Of a stretch of 64,000 nucleotides of DNA, positions 35,874-43,976 are shown piece by piece. This DNA comes from Arthrobacter alpinus. GTDB taxonomy: Bacteria; Actinomycetota; Actinomycetes; Actinomycetales; Micrococcaceae. Positions within the stretch are counted from its first letter, which is position 1, and every line of letters starts with the position of its first letter. The notes under the pieces were generated by a model that saw only the letters and a list, made by a program, of their open reading frames with translations, was not told the DNA's origin and did not search any database. Where the stretch lies: the NCBI RefSeq assembly GCF_001445575.1, contig NZ_CP013200.1, positions 620,001 through 684,000 on the forward strand, read 5' to 3'. Both the position numbers and the translations under genes were made by a program.

Positions 35874-36049
35874 TCTGTGCCTTCCATGGCGTACCTAGTA
35901 ATGCAGGTCGATGCTCTTGAATCTAGCAAGACCCACCCACATTGGCGCTTTCGCGGCGCATGGTCGCCTGCGGCGCGACTCGCCAGGTGGGCCGTGCGCG
36001 CGGGGGCGCATGTGAGGCAAGATGGGAGTGACACCGACTTGGAGAACTC

Positions 36050-37522
36050 ATGCCCACGTTCCGTTATGAAACGCACCTTCCCTTCCCGCGCGCAGAAGTG
36101 TTCCGATGGTTTACCCGGCCCGGCGCCCTGGTGCGGCTCACGCCGTCGTTCTTTGGGACAATCCGCGCCGAACCCAGCGACGGCATCAACCCAGGTTCCA
36201 CGGCGGTCCTTGGCGTGGGTGTCCCGGGCGGGCTGGGGATGTGGCTTGGTTCCGCGGCGGGCACGGTTCGTGGCGTGCTGCCTGTCCCGTGGGCACGGCC
36301 CGAGCTGCGCTGGTACGCGCGGCACACCGAATTGGTCCCGGATGTCAGCTTCACCGATGTCATGGACAAGGGGCCGCTTGCTTCCAGTAGCCACACTCAC
36401 ACCTTTGTGGACGGAACGCCTGGCACCACGGTGATGCACGATGCGATGACGTTCGAGCTGCCCAAACTGGCCCGTAACGGCTGGACGCACGGGCAGATGC
36501 AGGCTGAGCTGACACGGATGTTTGCGTTCCGGGAGCAGCAATTGCAGGGTGATCTGGCGTTTCATGCCTCGCATACGGGGGAGCCTGCGGTGATTGCCGT
36601 CAGTGGGGCGTCGGGGCTGGTGGGTCGCCAACTCTGTGCATTGTTGGGCGGCGGGGGGCACACGGTTCTGAAACTGGTTCGGCATGCCCCACGGGCCAAC
36701 GACGAGATTTTTTGGGACCCCGATGCCGGCGTGATCGACTCCGCCGCGCTGGCCCGCTGCCACGCCGTGATCCACCTGGCCGGGCACCCCATTGGTGGGC
36801 GGTTCACGGAGGCCAACAAGGAAGCGATTCACCAGAGTAGGGTCCGCGGTACCGGGTTACTGGCCAAGACTCTGGCATCTCTAGCGTCCGACGGCGTGGC
36901 GCGCACCTTGGTCTCCGGCTCCGCCGTGGGCTACTACGGAGCAGATCCGCACGCATCCTCTGAAGGTGGGCTGCCCGCGGCACTCGTGGAATCCGATCCC
37001 GCCGGGAGTGATTTCCTGGCCAAGGTCTGCCAAGACTGGGAAGCGGCCTGTGAACCCGCGGCTCAGGCCGGGGTGCGGGTGGTCAATGTCCGGACCGGCA
37101 TTGTGCTTTCTGCCGGTGGTGGCGTGTTGCAGCGGCTACTTCCGCTGTATCTTGCTGGTGTGGGTGGTCCGTTGGGTGAGAGCCAGTGGCAAAGTTGGGT
37201 AGGCATTGATGACATTGCCGGTATCTTTGCCCACGCCGCGCTCTCTCCGGAGGTCACCGGCCCGGTGAACGGCGTTGCCTCACATCCCGTGACGGCCGGG
37301 GAATTTGCGCGCATCCTGGGCCGGGTGCTGCACCGACCCGCCGCGCTGACGGTGCCCGCCTTTGGGCCCAAACTGCTGCTGGGAGCGCAGGGCGCTGCCG
37401 AATTGGCGCTGGCCAGCCAGCGCGCATCCGCCGCTAAGGTCCAAGGTGCGGGATATGAGTTCCGCCATCCGGACCTTGAAGCGGCGCTGCGGCATATTTT
37501 GGGTGCCAAAGCCTCGCACTGA
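36050..37522 (+). CDS. TIGR01777 epimerase with N-terminal SRPBCC domain
   Basis: This is a two-domain protein of 490 residues. The first 170 residues are an SRPBCC (START-like) ligand pocket, starting FRYETHLPFPRAEVFRWF. The rest is an NAD-dependent epimerase/SDR of the YfcH/TIGR01777 family: AVSGASGLVGRQL is the Rossmann motif, with SGSAVGYYG and the QSWVGIDDIAG region. The fusion is widespread in actinobacteria. The function is unknown; the SRPBCC part may present a hydrophobic ligand. A 62-base palindrome lies 6 bases beyond its stop codon. Confidence 0.88.
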   Translation: MPTFRYETHLPFPRAEVFRWFTRPGALVRLTPSFFGTIRAEPSDGINPGSTAVLGVGVPGGLGMWLGSAAGTVRGVLPVPWARPELRWYARHTELVPDVSFTDVMDKGPLASSSHTHTFVDGTPGTTVMHDAMTFELPKLARNGWTHGQMQAELTRMFAFREQQLQGDLAFHASHTGEPAVIAVSGASGLVGRQLCALLGGGGHTVLKLVRHAPRANDEIFWDPDAGVIDSAALARCHAVIHLAGHPIGGRFTEANKEAIHQSRVRGTGLLAKTLASLASDGVARTLVSGSAVGYYGADPHASSEGGLPAALVESDPAGSDFLAKVCQDWEAACEPAAQAGVRVVNVRTGIVLSAGGGVLQRLLPLYLAGVGGPLGESQWQSWVGIDDIAGIFAHAALSPEVTGPVNGVASHPVTAGEFARILGRVLHRPAALTVPAFGPKLLLGAQGAAELALASQRASAAKVQGAGYEFRHPDLEAALRHILGAKASH

Positions 37523-37528
37523 AGGGTG

Positions 37529-37590
37529 CGGGGGTAGTTGTTACCTTTCGCCGACGGTCTACCGAGCGCGAAAGGTAACAACTACCCCCG
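37529..37590. terminator. Long perfect palindrome between convergent genes (element 1)
   Basis: Two perfectly complementary 23-base arms (37529-37551 and 37568-37590) enclose 16 bases. The outer ends are CGGGGG and CCCCCG, and the loop-side arm ends are CCTTTCGC and GCGAAAGG. Its site between two convergent stop codons suits a bidirectional terminator. It shares the 9-mer GCGAAAGGT with the palindrome at 43022-43084, but in the reverse radial order. Confidence 0.7.
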
Positions 37591-37612
37591 TGTGGCAAAG
37601 CGGCGGCAAAAA

Positions 37613-37693
37613 CCCCGGACGGGCATCAAACCCCGGACGGGCATCAAACCCCGGACGGGCATCAAACTCCGGACGGGCATCAAACTTCGGACG
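37613..37693 (-). repeat. 18-bp tandem repeat carrying serial in-frame stop codons
   Basis: Four 18-base units plus a half unit run across the 3' end of the neighbouring minus-strand gene. Each unit, read on that strand, supplies a TGA in frame with the gene, so four more stops follow the first. The two units nearest the gene differ from the consensus by one or two bases. Confidence 0.85.
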
Positions 37694-38393
37694 TGAAGCC
37701 TCTTTTTCGGCGCCCGCTGGCGTTGATCCACCACGCTATTCCGCCAATGGTCAGGCCGCCGCCCACTAGGAGACCAAAGACCCCGAGAATGATGCCGCCG
37801 ACGGACGTGAAGAGCCCGGTGAAGAAGGAGCTGAAATCAGAACCTTCGGTGATGACGGCGTCGACCGGGGCGGGGCTGTCAGCACTTAGACCGTCAGCAC
37901 TTAGACCTTCGGAGCCGGAAAAGTTGGTGCTAGGCCCGGAATAGTCAGGACCTGGGGTGATGACGATGGTGTACCTGCCAGCCTTCTGTGCTGAGAAGGA
38001 GGCGAAAGACTGAGCCTTGAAGCCGCCCACCGAAGAACTACCGCTGACCTCGGTGGGCTCAACAGCCACCGAATTTCCGTCCGGCCCGATGACGCTAACG
38101 GTGTCCCGTTCTAAGCCGAACTGGCCGGTGGAGCTCTGCTGGACCTCCCACAGATCGTAGCTGAGGCAACCGGCTGAGGAGAGTTCAAACTCCTCGGACA
38201 CTGTCAGGGCGGCAAGCGCAGCACTACCGGGCTGCCCTTGGGAAGTGACGACATTCAGCGGCAAGTTGGACACCATCGTGGTGATCCCAAAGATGAGCGC
38301 AACTATCCCGAGCAGCAGCACGGCAATGCCGCTGAAGGTGAGAATTTTGGGCCCGGTGGTCGATGCCGGTTTGGGCGGTGGAGGCGGGTACAT
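37680..38393 (-). CDS. Two-helix membrane protein of unknown function
   Basis: This 237-residue protein has a proline-rich N-terminus (MYPPPPPKPAS), a first membrane helix (about residues 16-42), an extracytoplasmic region of about 130 residues rich in Ser/Gly, and a second helix near the C-terminus (VGGIILGVFGLLVGGGLTIG). A basic tail ends in FTSEV. The outer domain may be a beta-sandwich (AGRYTIVITPGPDY), but I do not recognise the family. The ATG giving MYPPP is chosen over a start 30 codons upstream. The stop lies inside the 18-bp tandem repeat. Confidence 0.72.
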   Translation of the reverse strand: MYPPPPPKPASTTGPKILTFSGIAVLLLGIVALIFGITTMVSNLPLNVVTSQGQPGSAALAALTVSEEFELSSAGCLSYDLWEVQQSSTGQFGLERDTVSVIGPDGNSVAVEPTEVSGSSSVGGFKAQSFASFSAQKAGRYTIVITPGPDYSGPSTNFSGSEGLSADGLSADSPAPVDAVITEGSDFSSFFTGLFTSVGGIILGVFGLLVGGGLTIGGIAWWINASGRRKRGFTSEV

Positions 38394-38415
38394 GCCCGCC
38401 AGATTATCAGCCCGG

Positions 38416-39726
38416 CTACCCCGCAGCGTCCGTGACGTGCTGGGGAATAGCAGGATCCGGCGCGGTCCGCCAAGCGCGCACACCGAAGATGACCATCACG
38501 ATCAGCACCGCCAGCGCCATCATATTGACCCAGAAAAATCCACCCATAGCCAACACCGGCCCGGCCATAGCTGCCATGCCAGCGGCAGCGAAGTTCATGG
38601 TCATGTCATTGGCCCCCTGCAGCGGGACTCGCAAATCCTCTGGTGCGGACTGAGTCAGCAGGGACGATCCGCCGATCAGGCAGGCCGACCATCCCAGCCC
38701 CAGCATGGTCAGCGCCATGGACATCAGGACAGGATCGCTGCCTTCCGAGACAACGGCTCCCAGCGTGATGGCGGCTAGGAAAATGCCGCAACCCAGCATG
38801 ACCACGCGCATCGCGCCGAGCCTGTCGACGAGCCATCCAAATAACGGACTAGCGGCATACATGCCCAGAATATGGAGGCTGATGACTATGCCAATGATCT
38901 CCAGCGAATGCCCGTGCGCGTCCATGGCCACTGGGGTCATCACCATCACGCCCACCATGATGGCGTGCCCACCCGTGACGGCCGCGAGGGCAAAGAGAGC
39001 CCGCGGATTGTGGCTAGCCAGCCGGAGCGCACGCCAGGCACCATGGCGCTTGTTCTTTTTCTCTGGCTTGACTGGTTGAGGAGCGGACGACGCCGGACCC
39101 TCTAGTGCCGACCCTGTGCCAGCTGCCGCTGTGCTGGCGACTGGCGCAAGGAAGAAGATGGCAATGACGAGCGCCGCGGTAATGAAAGCGATCAAGGAAA
39201 AGACAAAGGGGCCTGAGAGTGGCACTAGGCCCAGCGAGGTGCCGAACAATCTGCCGGGTTCGGATAAGTTGGGCCCGGCCACCGAGCCGACGGTGGTGGC
39301 CCAGATAACGATGGCCATGGCGCGGCCGGCCTTCTCAGGCGGAGCGCCGTCAACTGCGGCATAGCGTGCCTGCAGCCCGGATGCTGTAGCCGAACCGAAG
39401 AACAACATGCCGGTAGCCATGAGCCAGAACTGGCCTAGTGAGGCAGCCAAGAGAACCAGTGCGGCGCCCACGGCACCGAGCGCAAAGCCGGTGCTCAAAG
39501 CCCAGCGGCGCCCGGCCCGGACGGCGAGGTTGGCCAGCGGTACGGCAGCCAGCCCCGCGCCCAGAGCTGACGCAGTCTGCACAAAGCCAGATGCCGCCGT
39601 CGTGCCTGCCAGTTGTGCGGCCAAGATTCCGCCTACGGCAACGCCGGAGGCTACGCCCAGGCCGGACAGCAATTGGCCAACAACCAGCACGCCTTGATTG
39701 CGGCGTTGGTGGGTGGGAGAGCTCAT
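38416..39726 (-). CDS. MFS transporter
   Basis: This is a 436-residue carrier with 12 hydrophobic segments and a central cytoplasmic loop rich in Lys/Ala (PVKPEKKNKRHGA). The end of helix 3 region reads AVRAGRRWALSTGFALG, the usual MFS signature position. Its substrate is unknown. The gene precedes the proline-rich membrane protein gene on the same strand, 22 bases apart, and follows the LysG gene by 9 bases. All three may be transcribed together. Confidence 0.86.
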   Translation of the reverse strand: MSSPTHQRRNQGVLVVGQLLSGLGVASGVAVGGILAAQLAGTTAASGFVQTASALGAGLAAVPLANLAVRAGRRWALSTGFALGAVGAALVLLAASLGQFWLMATGMLFFGSATASGLQARYAAVDGAPPEKAGRAMAIVIWATTVGSVAGPNLSEPGRLFGTSLGLVPLSGPFVFSLIAFITAALVIAIFFLAPVASTAAAGTGSALEGPASSAPQPVKPEKKNKRHGAWRALRLASHNPRALFALAAVTGGHAIMVGVMVMTPVAMDAHGHSLEIIGIVISLHILGMYAASPLFGWLVDRLGAMRVVMLGCGIFLAAITLGAVVSEGSDPVLMSMALTMLGLGWSACLIGGSSLLTQSAPEDLRVPLQGANDMTMNFAAAGMAAMAGPVLAMGGFFWVNMMALAVLIVMVIFGVRAWRTAPDPAIPQHVTDAAG

Positions 39727-39735
39727 GAATGGATC

Positions 39736-40623
39736 CTAGCCGAGGGCCTTCGCGGCTGCTTGGGCTACGACCGCCGAGAGCGCGTCGAGTGCCTGTGATT
39801 GGATCTTCCACCGCTGCCAAAATAGCGGGATGCGGGCGAGGCTTCCGGGGAGCAATTCCACGAGGTGGCCTGAGCACAGCCCATCCCGGCAATGGGCTTC
39901 TGGCATCATGCCCCAGCCGAGGCCCAGTTTCACTGCCTCGGCGAATTGGATGGTGTCCGGGATGAAATGTTGCGGGCTGGAACGGTGCTGGCCGGTGACT
40001 TGTGTGAAAAAGTTGTTTTGCAGGGTGTCGCTGCGGTCGAACTGGATGACGGGGGCTGCTGTGAGTTGTTCGGCTGTGAAGCCCTTGGGAAACCACTGCT
40101 CCATGAAGCTGGCGGAGGCTATAGCGCGGTAGTTCATGGTGCCCAGCGGGGTTGAGGAACAGCCCTGCACTGGCGTTGCCGTGGCGGTGACTGCGGCCAT
40201 GACGGCTCCGGAGCGGAGCAGGTTCACTGAGTGTTGTTCGTCCTCGCGGACCAGTTCCAAGTTCAGGCGCCCGTCTTTCGGAAGCAAGGCGAGGGCATCC
40301 ATGAACCAGGTGGCCAGAGAATCGGCGTTGACCACGATGGTGAGGGATCCCCGGGTGCCAGTGTTGGGCTCCAGTTCCGCGGATGCGTCATCTTCAAGCT
40401 GACGCATTTGCCGGGCGAGTTTGAGCACCACGGCGCCGGCCGGCGTGGTGGAGATGGGTGCGCTCCGCAGCAGCAGGACCTGCCCGGCTTCTTGCTCCAT
40501 GGCCTTGATGCGCTGAGACACCGCCGAGGCGGTTACGTGCAAACTGTGGGCAGCGGCGTCAAAAGTGCCGCTCTCCAATACCGTCAGGAAGGTCCGGAGC
40601 TGCTCTGACTGAAATCTGATCAT
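39736..40623 (-). CDS. lysG: LysR-type regulator of the LysG/ArgP family
   Basis: This is a 295-residue LysR-type activator. The N-terminal helix-turn-helix is LRTFLTVLESGTFDAAAHSL with ASAVSQRIKAMEQ. A ligand domain follows, with SLTIVVNADSLATWF, the sequence characteristic of LysG/IciA/ArgP proteins. In Corynebacterium, LysG senses lysine or arginine and activates lysE. The gene is divergent from the LysE-type exporter gene across 64 bases, the same layout as in Corynebacterium, so the pairing is strongly supported. The exporter would be its target. Confidence 0.9.
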   Translation of the reverse strand: MIRFQSEQLRTFLTVLESGTFDAAAHSLHVTASAVSQRIKAMEQEAGQVLLLRSAPISTTPAGAVVLKLARQMRQLEDDASAELEPNTGTRGSLTIVVNADSLATWFMDALALLPKDGRLNLELVREDEQHSVNLLRSGAVMAAVTATATPVQGCSSTPLGTMNYRAIASASFMEQWFPKGFTAEQLTAAPVIQFDRSDTLQNNFFTQVTGQHRSSPQHFIPDTIQFAEAVKLGLGWGMMPEAHCRDGLCSGHLVELLPGSLARIPLFWQRWKIQSQALDALSAVVAQAAAKALG

Positions 40624-40687
40624 TAGATTTCCTTAGGTAGCATGAAAAACATTAGCTGTACTGCTGCAAGTCAGTCTAGTAGTTTCA
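40624..40687. promoter_or_regulatory. Shared lysG-lysE regulatory region
   Basis: Only 64 bases separate the divergent LysG and LysE starts. The stretch is AT-rich with an imperfect dyad (CTAAGG... and TAGTAG...) of the T-N11-A type bound by LysR regulators. This is a regulatory region by position; the exact site cannot be fixed by eye. Confidence 0.45.
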
Positions 40688-41323
40688 ATGCTTGTGACTA
40701 TCCTGAATATTTTTGCCACCATGACCACCGGGCTCGGCGCTGGCCTGGCCCTCATTATTGCCATCGGCGCCCAGAATGCTTTTGTGCTGCGGCAGGGGAT
40801 CCGCGGGGAACACGTTGGTTTGGTGGTCTTGGTTTGCATGCTCAGCGATGTGGTTCTGATCGGCGCGGGAATCTTTGGAATTGGAACCGTGATCGCCGCG
40901 GTGCCTGCTGTTGTTACTGTGATCAGTTTGGCGGGCGCTGCTTTTCTGATCGCCTACGCCGCACTTGCTGCCAAACGAGCTTTTCGTCCGGGGGCGCTGA
41001 CGGCAGGGGACCAGCAGGGAAGCCTTGGCCGCAAGGCCGTCCTCGTCACGGCTCTGACATTAACCTGGTTGAACCCCCACGTCTATCTGGACACCGTGCT
41101 GTTGCTGGGCACCTTGGCCAACCAACACGGCGAATTGCGCTGGTGGTTTGGTGCGGGGGCTGCCTTGGGCAGCATCATCTGGTTCAGTGCCCTGGGCTAT
41201 GGGGCAAAGTTCTTGCGGCCCATTTTTGCCAAGCCCGGCGCGTGGCGCGTCTTGGACGGGCTGATTGCCGCCGTCATGCTCTTCCTTGGTGTGAAGATGG
41301 CCTTGGGGGCTATAGCTTCTTAG
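40688..41323 (+). CDS. lysE: LysE/ArgO-type amino acid exporter
   Basis: This is a 211-residue exporter with six hydrophobic segments. The start GLGAGLALIIAIGAQNAFVL is the LysE/ArgO signature and TLTWLNPHVYLDT the second conserved part. It exports lysine or arginine in the family and is driven by proton motive force. I use the ATG at 40688; a second ATG 11 codons later is also possible. Its stop codon overlaps that of the convergent gene by 4 bases. Confidence 0.9.
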   Translation: MLVTILNIFATMTTGLGAGLALIIAIGAQNAFVLRQGIRGEHVGLVVLVCMLSDVVLIGAGIFGIGTVIAAVPAVVTVISLAGAAFLIAYAALAAKRAFRPGALTAGDQQGSLGRKAVLVTALTLTWLNPHVYLDTVLLLGTLANQHGELRWWFGAGAALGSIIWFSALGYGAKFLRPIFAKPGAWRVLDGLIAAVMLFLGVKMALGAIAS

Positions 41324-41727
41324 ATGTAGTCCATCTCCACTTGGAGGAATGACTCTGCAGAACGGATGGCACCGGAGAAAGCTTCCGCCTCGGTGGGTGA
41401 TTTTTTCGGTGTGCGCAAATACCATTCGTGGAGGTTCGTATGGACCCGGATCACCCCGCCGTTTGCAGGGGCGTAGAACAGGGCGAAACGCTGGACCGGC
41501 CATTCAGCAGAGGTCTCGATGCCCACCAGTAAGGCAGCGCCCAATGCTGGATTGAACCATTGGGCGATGGGCCGGCGCCTGTCCTCGAAGAACAACCCCG
41601 CCGCGTAACGAGCCGCCACTACGGGACCCATTTCGGCACTCAGTCGATCACGCCACAACGGCAGGATCTCCTTGTCATGGCGCTGCCACACGGCTGGGAT
41701 CAGCGGCTGGCCGCTAGGGGTGCTCAC
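41320..41727 (-). CDS. Hypothetical protein (135 aa)
   Basis: This is a small cytosolic protein with no signal peptide or membrane helix. It is rich in aromatic residues, with FYAPANGGVIRVHTNLHEWYL in the middle and an acidic end (SAESFLQVEMDYI). The alternation of hydrophobic residues suggests a small alpha/beta fold. I do not recognise the family. Codon use matches its neighbours and the frame is intact, so it is probably real. It overlaps the LysE stop codon by 4 bases. Confidence 0.65.
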   Translation of the reverse strand: MSTPSGQPLIPAVWQRHDKEILPLWRDRLSAEMGPVVAARYAAGLFFEDRRRPIAQWFNPALGAALLVGIETSAEWPVQRFALFYAPANGGVIRVHTNLHEWYLRTPKKSPTEAEAFSGAIRSAESFLQVEMDYI

Positions 41728-41806
41728 GCTTTAAGTCTAGTGCGAACCATCCGCGTTGCCAGAGCTCTTTGACCACGCAGCGTCGGGGCGTGAGCTCCCC
41801 AAACAC

Positions 41807-42931
41807 CTATTCGCAGCCCACGCCATCGCCATCACGGTCAAACTTGGACTGGAATCCCGGATCCCCTACGCGGATGGGGGCCGCTCCGGCTGCACGGACG
41901 GCCGAGCAGTTCTGGTAATAAGCAGCCGGAGCCGGGGCTGGGACCTGCACCAACGGAACCGGCGCCGGGGCTGCGGGCTCAACCGCAGGGGGAGCGGGAG
42001 CAGCCTCAACGGCGGGCGCCGGCGCAACCGGAGCTACCGGCGGCAACACCACGTGTTCCACTGGGGCGGCCGTCTGGTTCGTGGGAACTTCAATGGTGGA
42101 ACAAGTATCGAGCACCTTTGCCATGGCGTCATGCTCGGCCTGAGTGACCCACAACTTGTAGGTAGCCTTAACGGAAATTTGCCGAGCCACGTAGTCGCAG
42201 CGGTAGCTCCTGTTTGGCGGCAGCCAGGTGGCGGCATCGCCGGCTCCCTTTTGCTGGTTGGTGGGGCCGTCAACAGCCAACAGATTCAAGGGATCGTTGG
42301 CCAAGGAGGTTCGCTCCTCCACGCTTAGCTGCTGCGCACCCTTTTGCCAGGCGTCGTTGAGCGCCACCACGTGGTCAATTTGGACTTCACTGCTGGTGGC
42401 GGAACCACGCACAAAATCAATGGTGGTGGCCGTGTAAGGATCAGCCAGAATGCCGGTGAGAACGAGGCAGTCGCGCGTGCCGGGTTTGAAGGTCTTGGCG
42501 GTCAGGTCCCGGTCCAAAATGTCATTGCGGGTATCGCAACCATTCCGATCCACATCCGCCCACGCCTGACCAAAGAGGGCCCGGTCATATCCGGTCTTGG
42601 GGGCGCGGCCCTTGATAGGTAGCGTCCCCAACACTTCCAAGGCCTTCGCGGCAAACGGTGGCTGCTGGTTCGACGCCAGATCGGCCCCTCCTGCGTCCGG
42701 CACATCTTCACCATCGAGGGGGGCCACGTCATCTGCCGTGGGGGTGGGGCTAGGCGTGGGGCTGGGTGTGGCACTTTGCGTTACGCTTTGCGCTGCCGTC
42801 TCGGACGCCGGAGCGGCCTCGAGCGTTGCTGCGCCGCCACATGCAGTGGTGACGAGCAGGACGGAAGCAAGCAGCGGGATCATGATGAAATCGGCTGCCC
42901 CAAATGAGCGGGCCGGGCGTGGTGCAGACAA
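41807..42931 (-). CDS. Secreted HNH-family nuclease lipoprotein with excalibur domain
   Basis: This 374-residue protein starts with a lipoprotein signal peptide (lipobox LLVTTACGG). A Pro/Thr/Ser linker precedes the DUF1524-type HNH nuclease domain with QIDHVVALNDAWQKG near residue 190 and the later NLLAVDGPTNQQKG. A Pro/Ala/Val linker then leads to a C-terminal excalibur calcium-binding motif ending in DRDGDGVGCE. Secreted nucleases of this type degrade external DNA. The Pro-rich linkers and lipidation would keep the enzyme at the cell surface. A long palindrome lies upstream. Confidence 0.88.
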   Translation of the reverse strand: MSAPRPARSFGAADFIMIPLLASVLLVTTACGGAATLEAAPASETAAQSVTQSATPSPTPSPTPTADDVAPLDGEDVPDAGGADLASNQQPPFAAKALEVLGTLPIKGRAPKTGYDRALFGQAWADVDRNGCDTRNDILDRDLTAKTFKPGTRDCLVLTGILADPYTATTIDFVRGSATSSEVQIDHVVALNDAWQKGAQQLSVEERTSLANDPLNLLAVDGPTNQQKGAGDAATWLPPNRSYRCDYVARQISVKATYKLWVTQAEHDAMAKVLDTCSTIEVPTNQTAAPVEHVVLPPVAPVAPAPAVEAAPAPPAVEPAAPAPVPLVQVPAPAPAAYYQNCSAVRAAGAAPIRVGDPGFQSKFDRDGDGVGCE

Positions 42932-43021
42932 GGCGGAGTTCTCCCCAAGGTAAGAATGGCGGTAACTTCCAGCCTATCGGTGGGTACTGACATTGCTTTG
43001 CCGAATTGGGCCCGCCACCAC

Positions 43022-43084
43022 CCGCGAAAGGTGAGTAGTTGCTAATGTCACGCTCGAACATTAGCAACTACTCACCTTTCGCGG
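43022..43084. terminator. Long perfect palindrome at the end of the ter gene set (element 2)
   Basis: Two perfectly complementary 27-base arms (43022-43048 and 43058-43084) enclose the loop CACGCTCGA. The outer ends read CCGCGAAAGG and CCTTTCGCGG. It lies 77 bases after the HAD gene stop and 91 bases before the HNH lipoprotein start, so it probably ends the ter transcript. It shares the GCGAAAGGT word with the palindrome at 37529-37590. Confidence 0.7.
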
Positions 43085-43160
43085 ACCGGAAGGAGGGCTG
43101 GGAGGGCGGGAGTGTGAGGAAGAGGCGTGGGGAGGGTGAGAAGGGCGGGCGGAGAAGTGG

Positions 43161-43976
43161 CTACGCGGGCGCCACTTCGGCCAGGATCTCGCGCAGGATT
43201 TCCTCACCCGCAAGGACCCCGCGCACCGAGGTGAGGCGCAGATGGGGAGCCAGGTGTCCGGCGTCGTGCAATTCTCCGTGAATGGGACGGAACGCGAGGT
43301 GGGCAAAGTCCAACATGCCCTGATCCAGTAGCGAATCGCCCGCGGCAATCACGTGCTCGGTGCCCGTTCGGCGTGCCACTTCCGCCAATGCCGCCGCCTT
43401 GTTGATGGGGTTCGGAACGCAGTAGAGCTTGCGGCCCTGCACCGAAACACTCCAGCCAGCCGTGGCACACAGTTCAACAAGCTCCGCCAGGAAGGACTCG
43501 GGCATGGCATCGCGGTCAATGATGGCGTAGGCAAAAAGGTCCTCGGCGCGGCGCAGGCGCAGGATCCACGGCGCAAACTCCGGCTTGGACAGGTGCGCCT
43601 CAATCACTTCCAACGGTGCGCAGTCGGCCGCCATGTGGTCCGTGAGCTGCGCATTCCACGCGGCGTCTGGCACACCGTGATGCAGCAGCACCCCGCCGTT
43701 GGAGGTGATGGCATATTCGGGTAGCGGTCCGGGTAGCGCAACGCGCTCGTATTGAGCTTGGGTGCGCGTGGTGGCCGGGACAAAAGTGGCCGCCGCCTTC
43801 ACGGAAAGCAGCAACTCTTCGGCCGCGCGAGTCATGAAGGACAGCGGGGCGCCCTCATAAACCTCCGCCACCACCATGGCGGGCGCATCCTTGTCCTCCC
43901 CGCTGAGCCAGAGCGAGTTTTTGGAGTAGATCAGCGTGCGGTCAAGGTCGCAGGCAACAACGTGGGGGGTGCTCAT
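43161..43976 (-). CDS. HAD family phosphatase of the ter gene set
   Basis: This is a 271-residue HAD-superfamily protein. The catalytic motif I is CDLDRTLIYS with Asp10 and Asp12; the C-terminal AAGDSLLDQGMLDF is the motif IV acid pair, with a Cof-type cap between. I start at the ATG giving MSTPHVVACD, which overlaps the stop of the upstream PRTase gene by 4 bases (ATGA). In Ter-associated operons this HAD enzyme is predicted to dephosphorylate a nucleotide-like intermediate. That is family knowledge by genome context, not tested here. Confidence 0.86.
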   Translation of the reverse strand: MSTPHVVACDLDRTLIYSKNSLWLSGEDKDAPAMVVAEVYEGAPLSFMTRAAEELLLSVKAAATFVPATTRTQAQYERVALPGPLPEYAITSNGGVLLHHGVPDAAWNAQLTDHMAADCAPLEVIEAHLSKPEFAPWILRLRRAEDLFAYAIIDRDAMPESFLAELVELCATAGWSVSVQGRKLYCVPNPINKAAALAEVARRTGTEHVIAAGDSLLDQGMLDFAHLAFRPIHGELHDAGHLAPHLRLTSVRGVLAGEEILREILAEVAPA

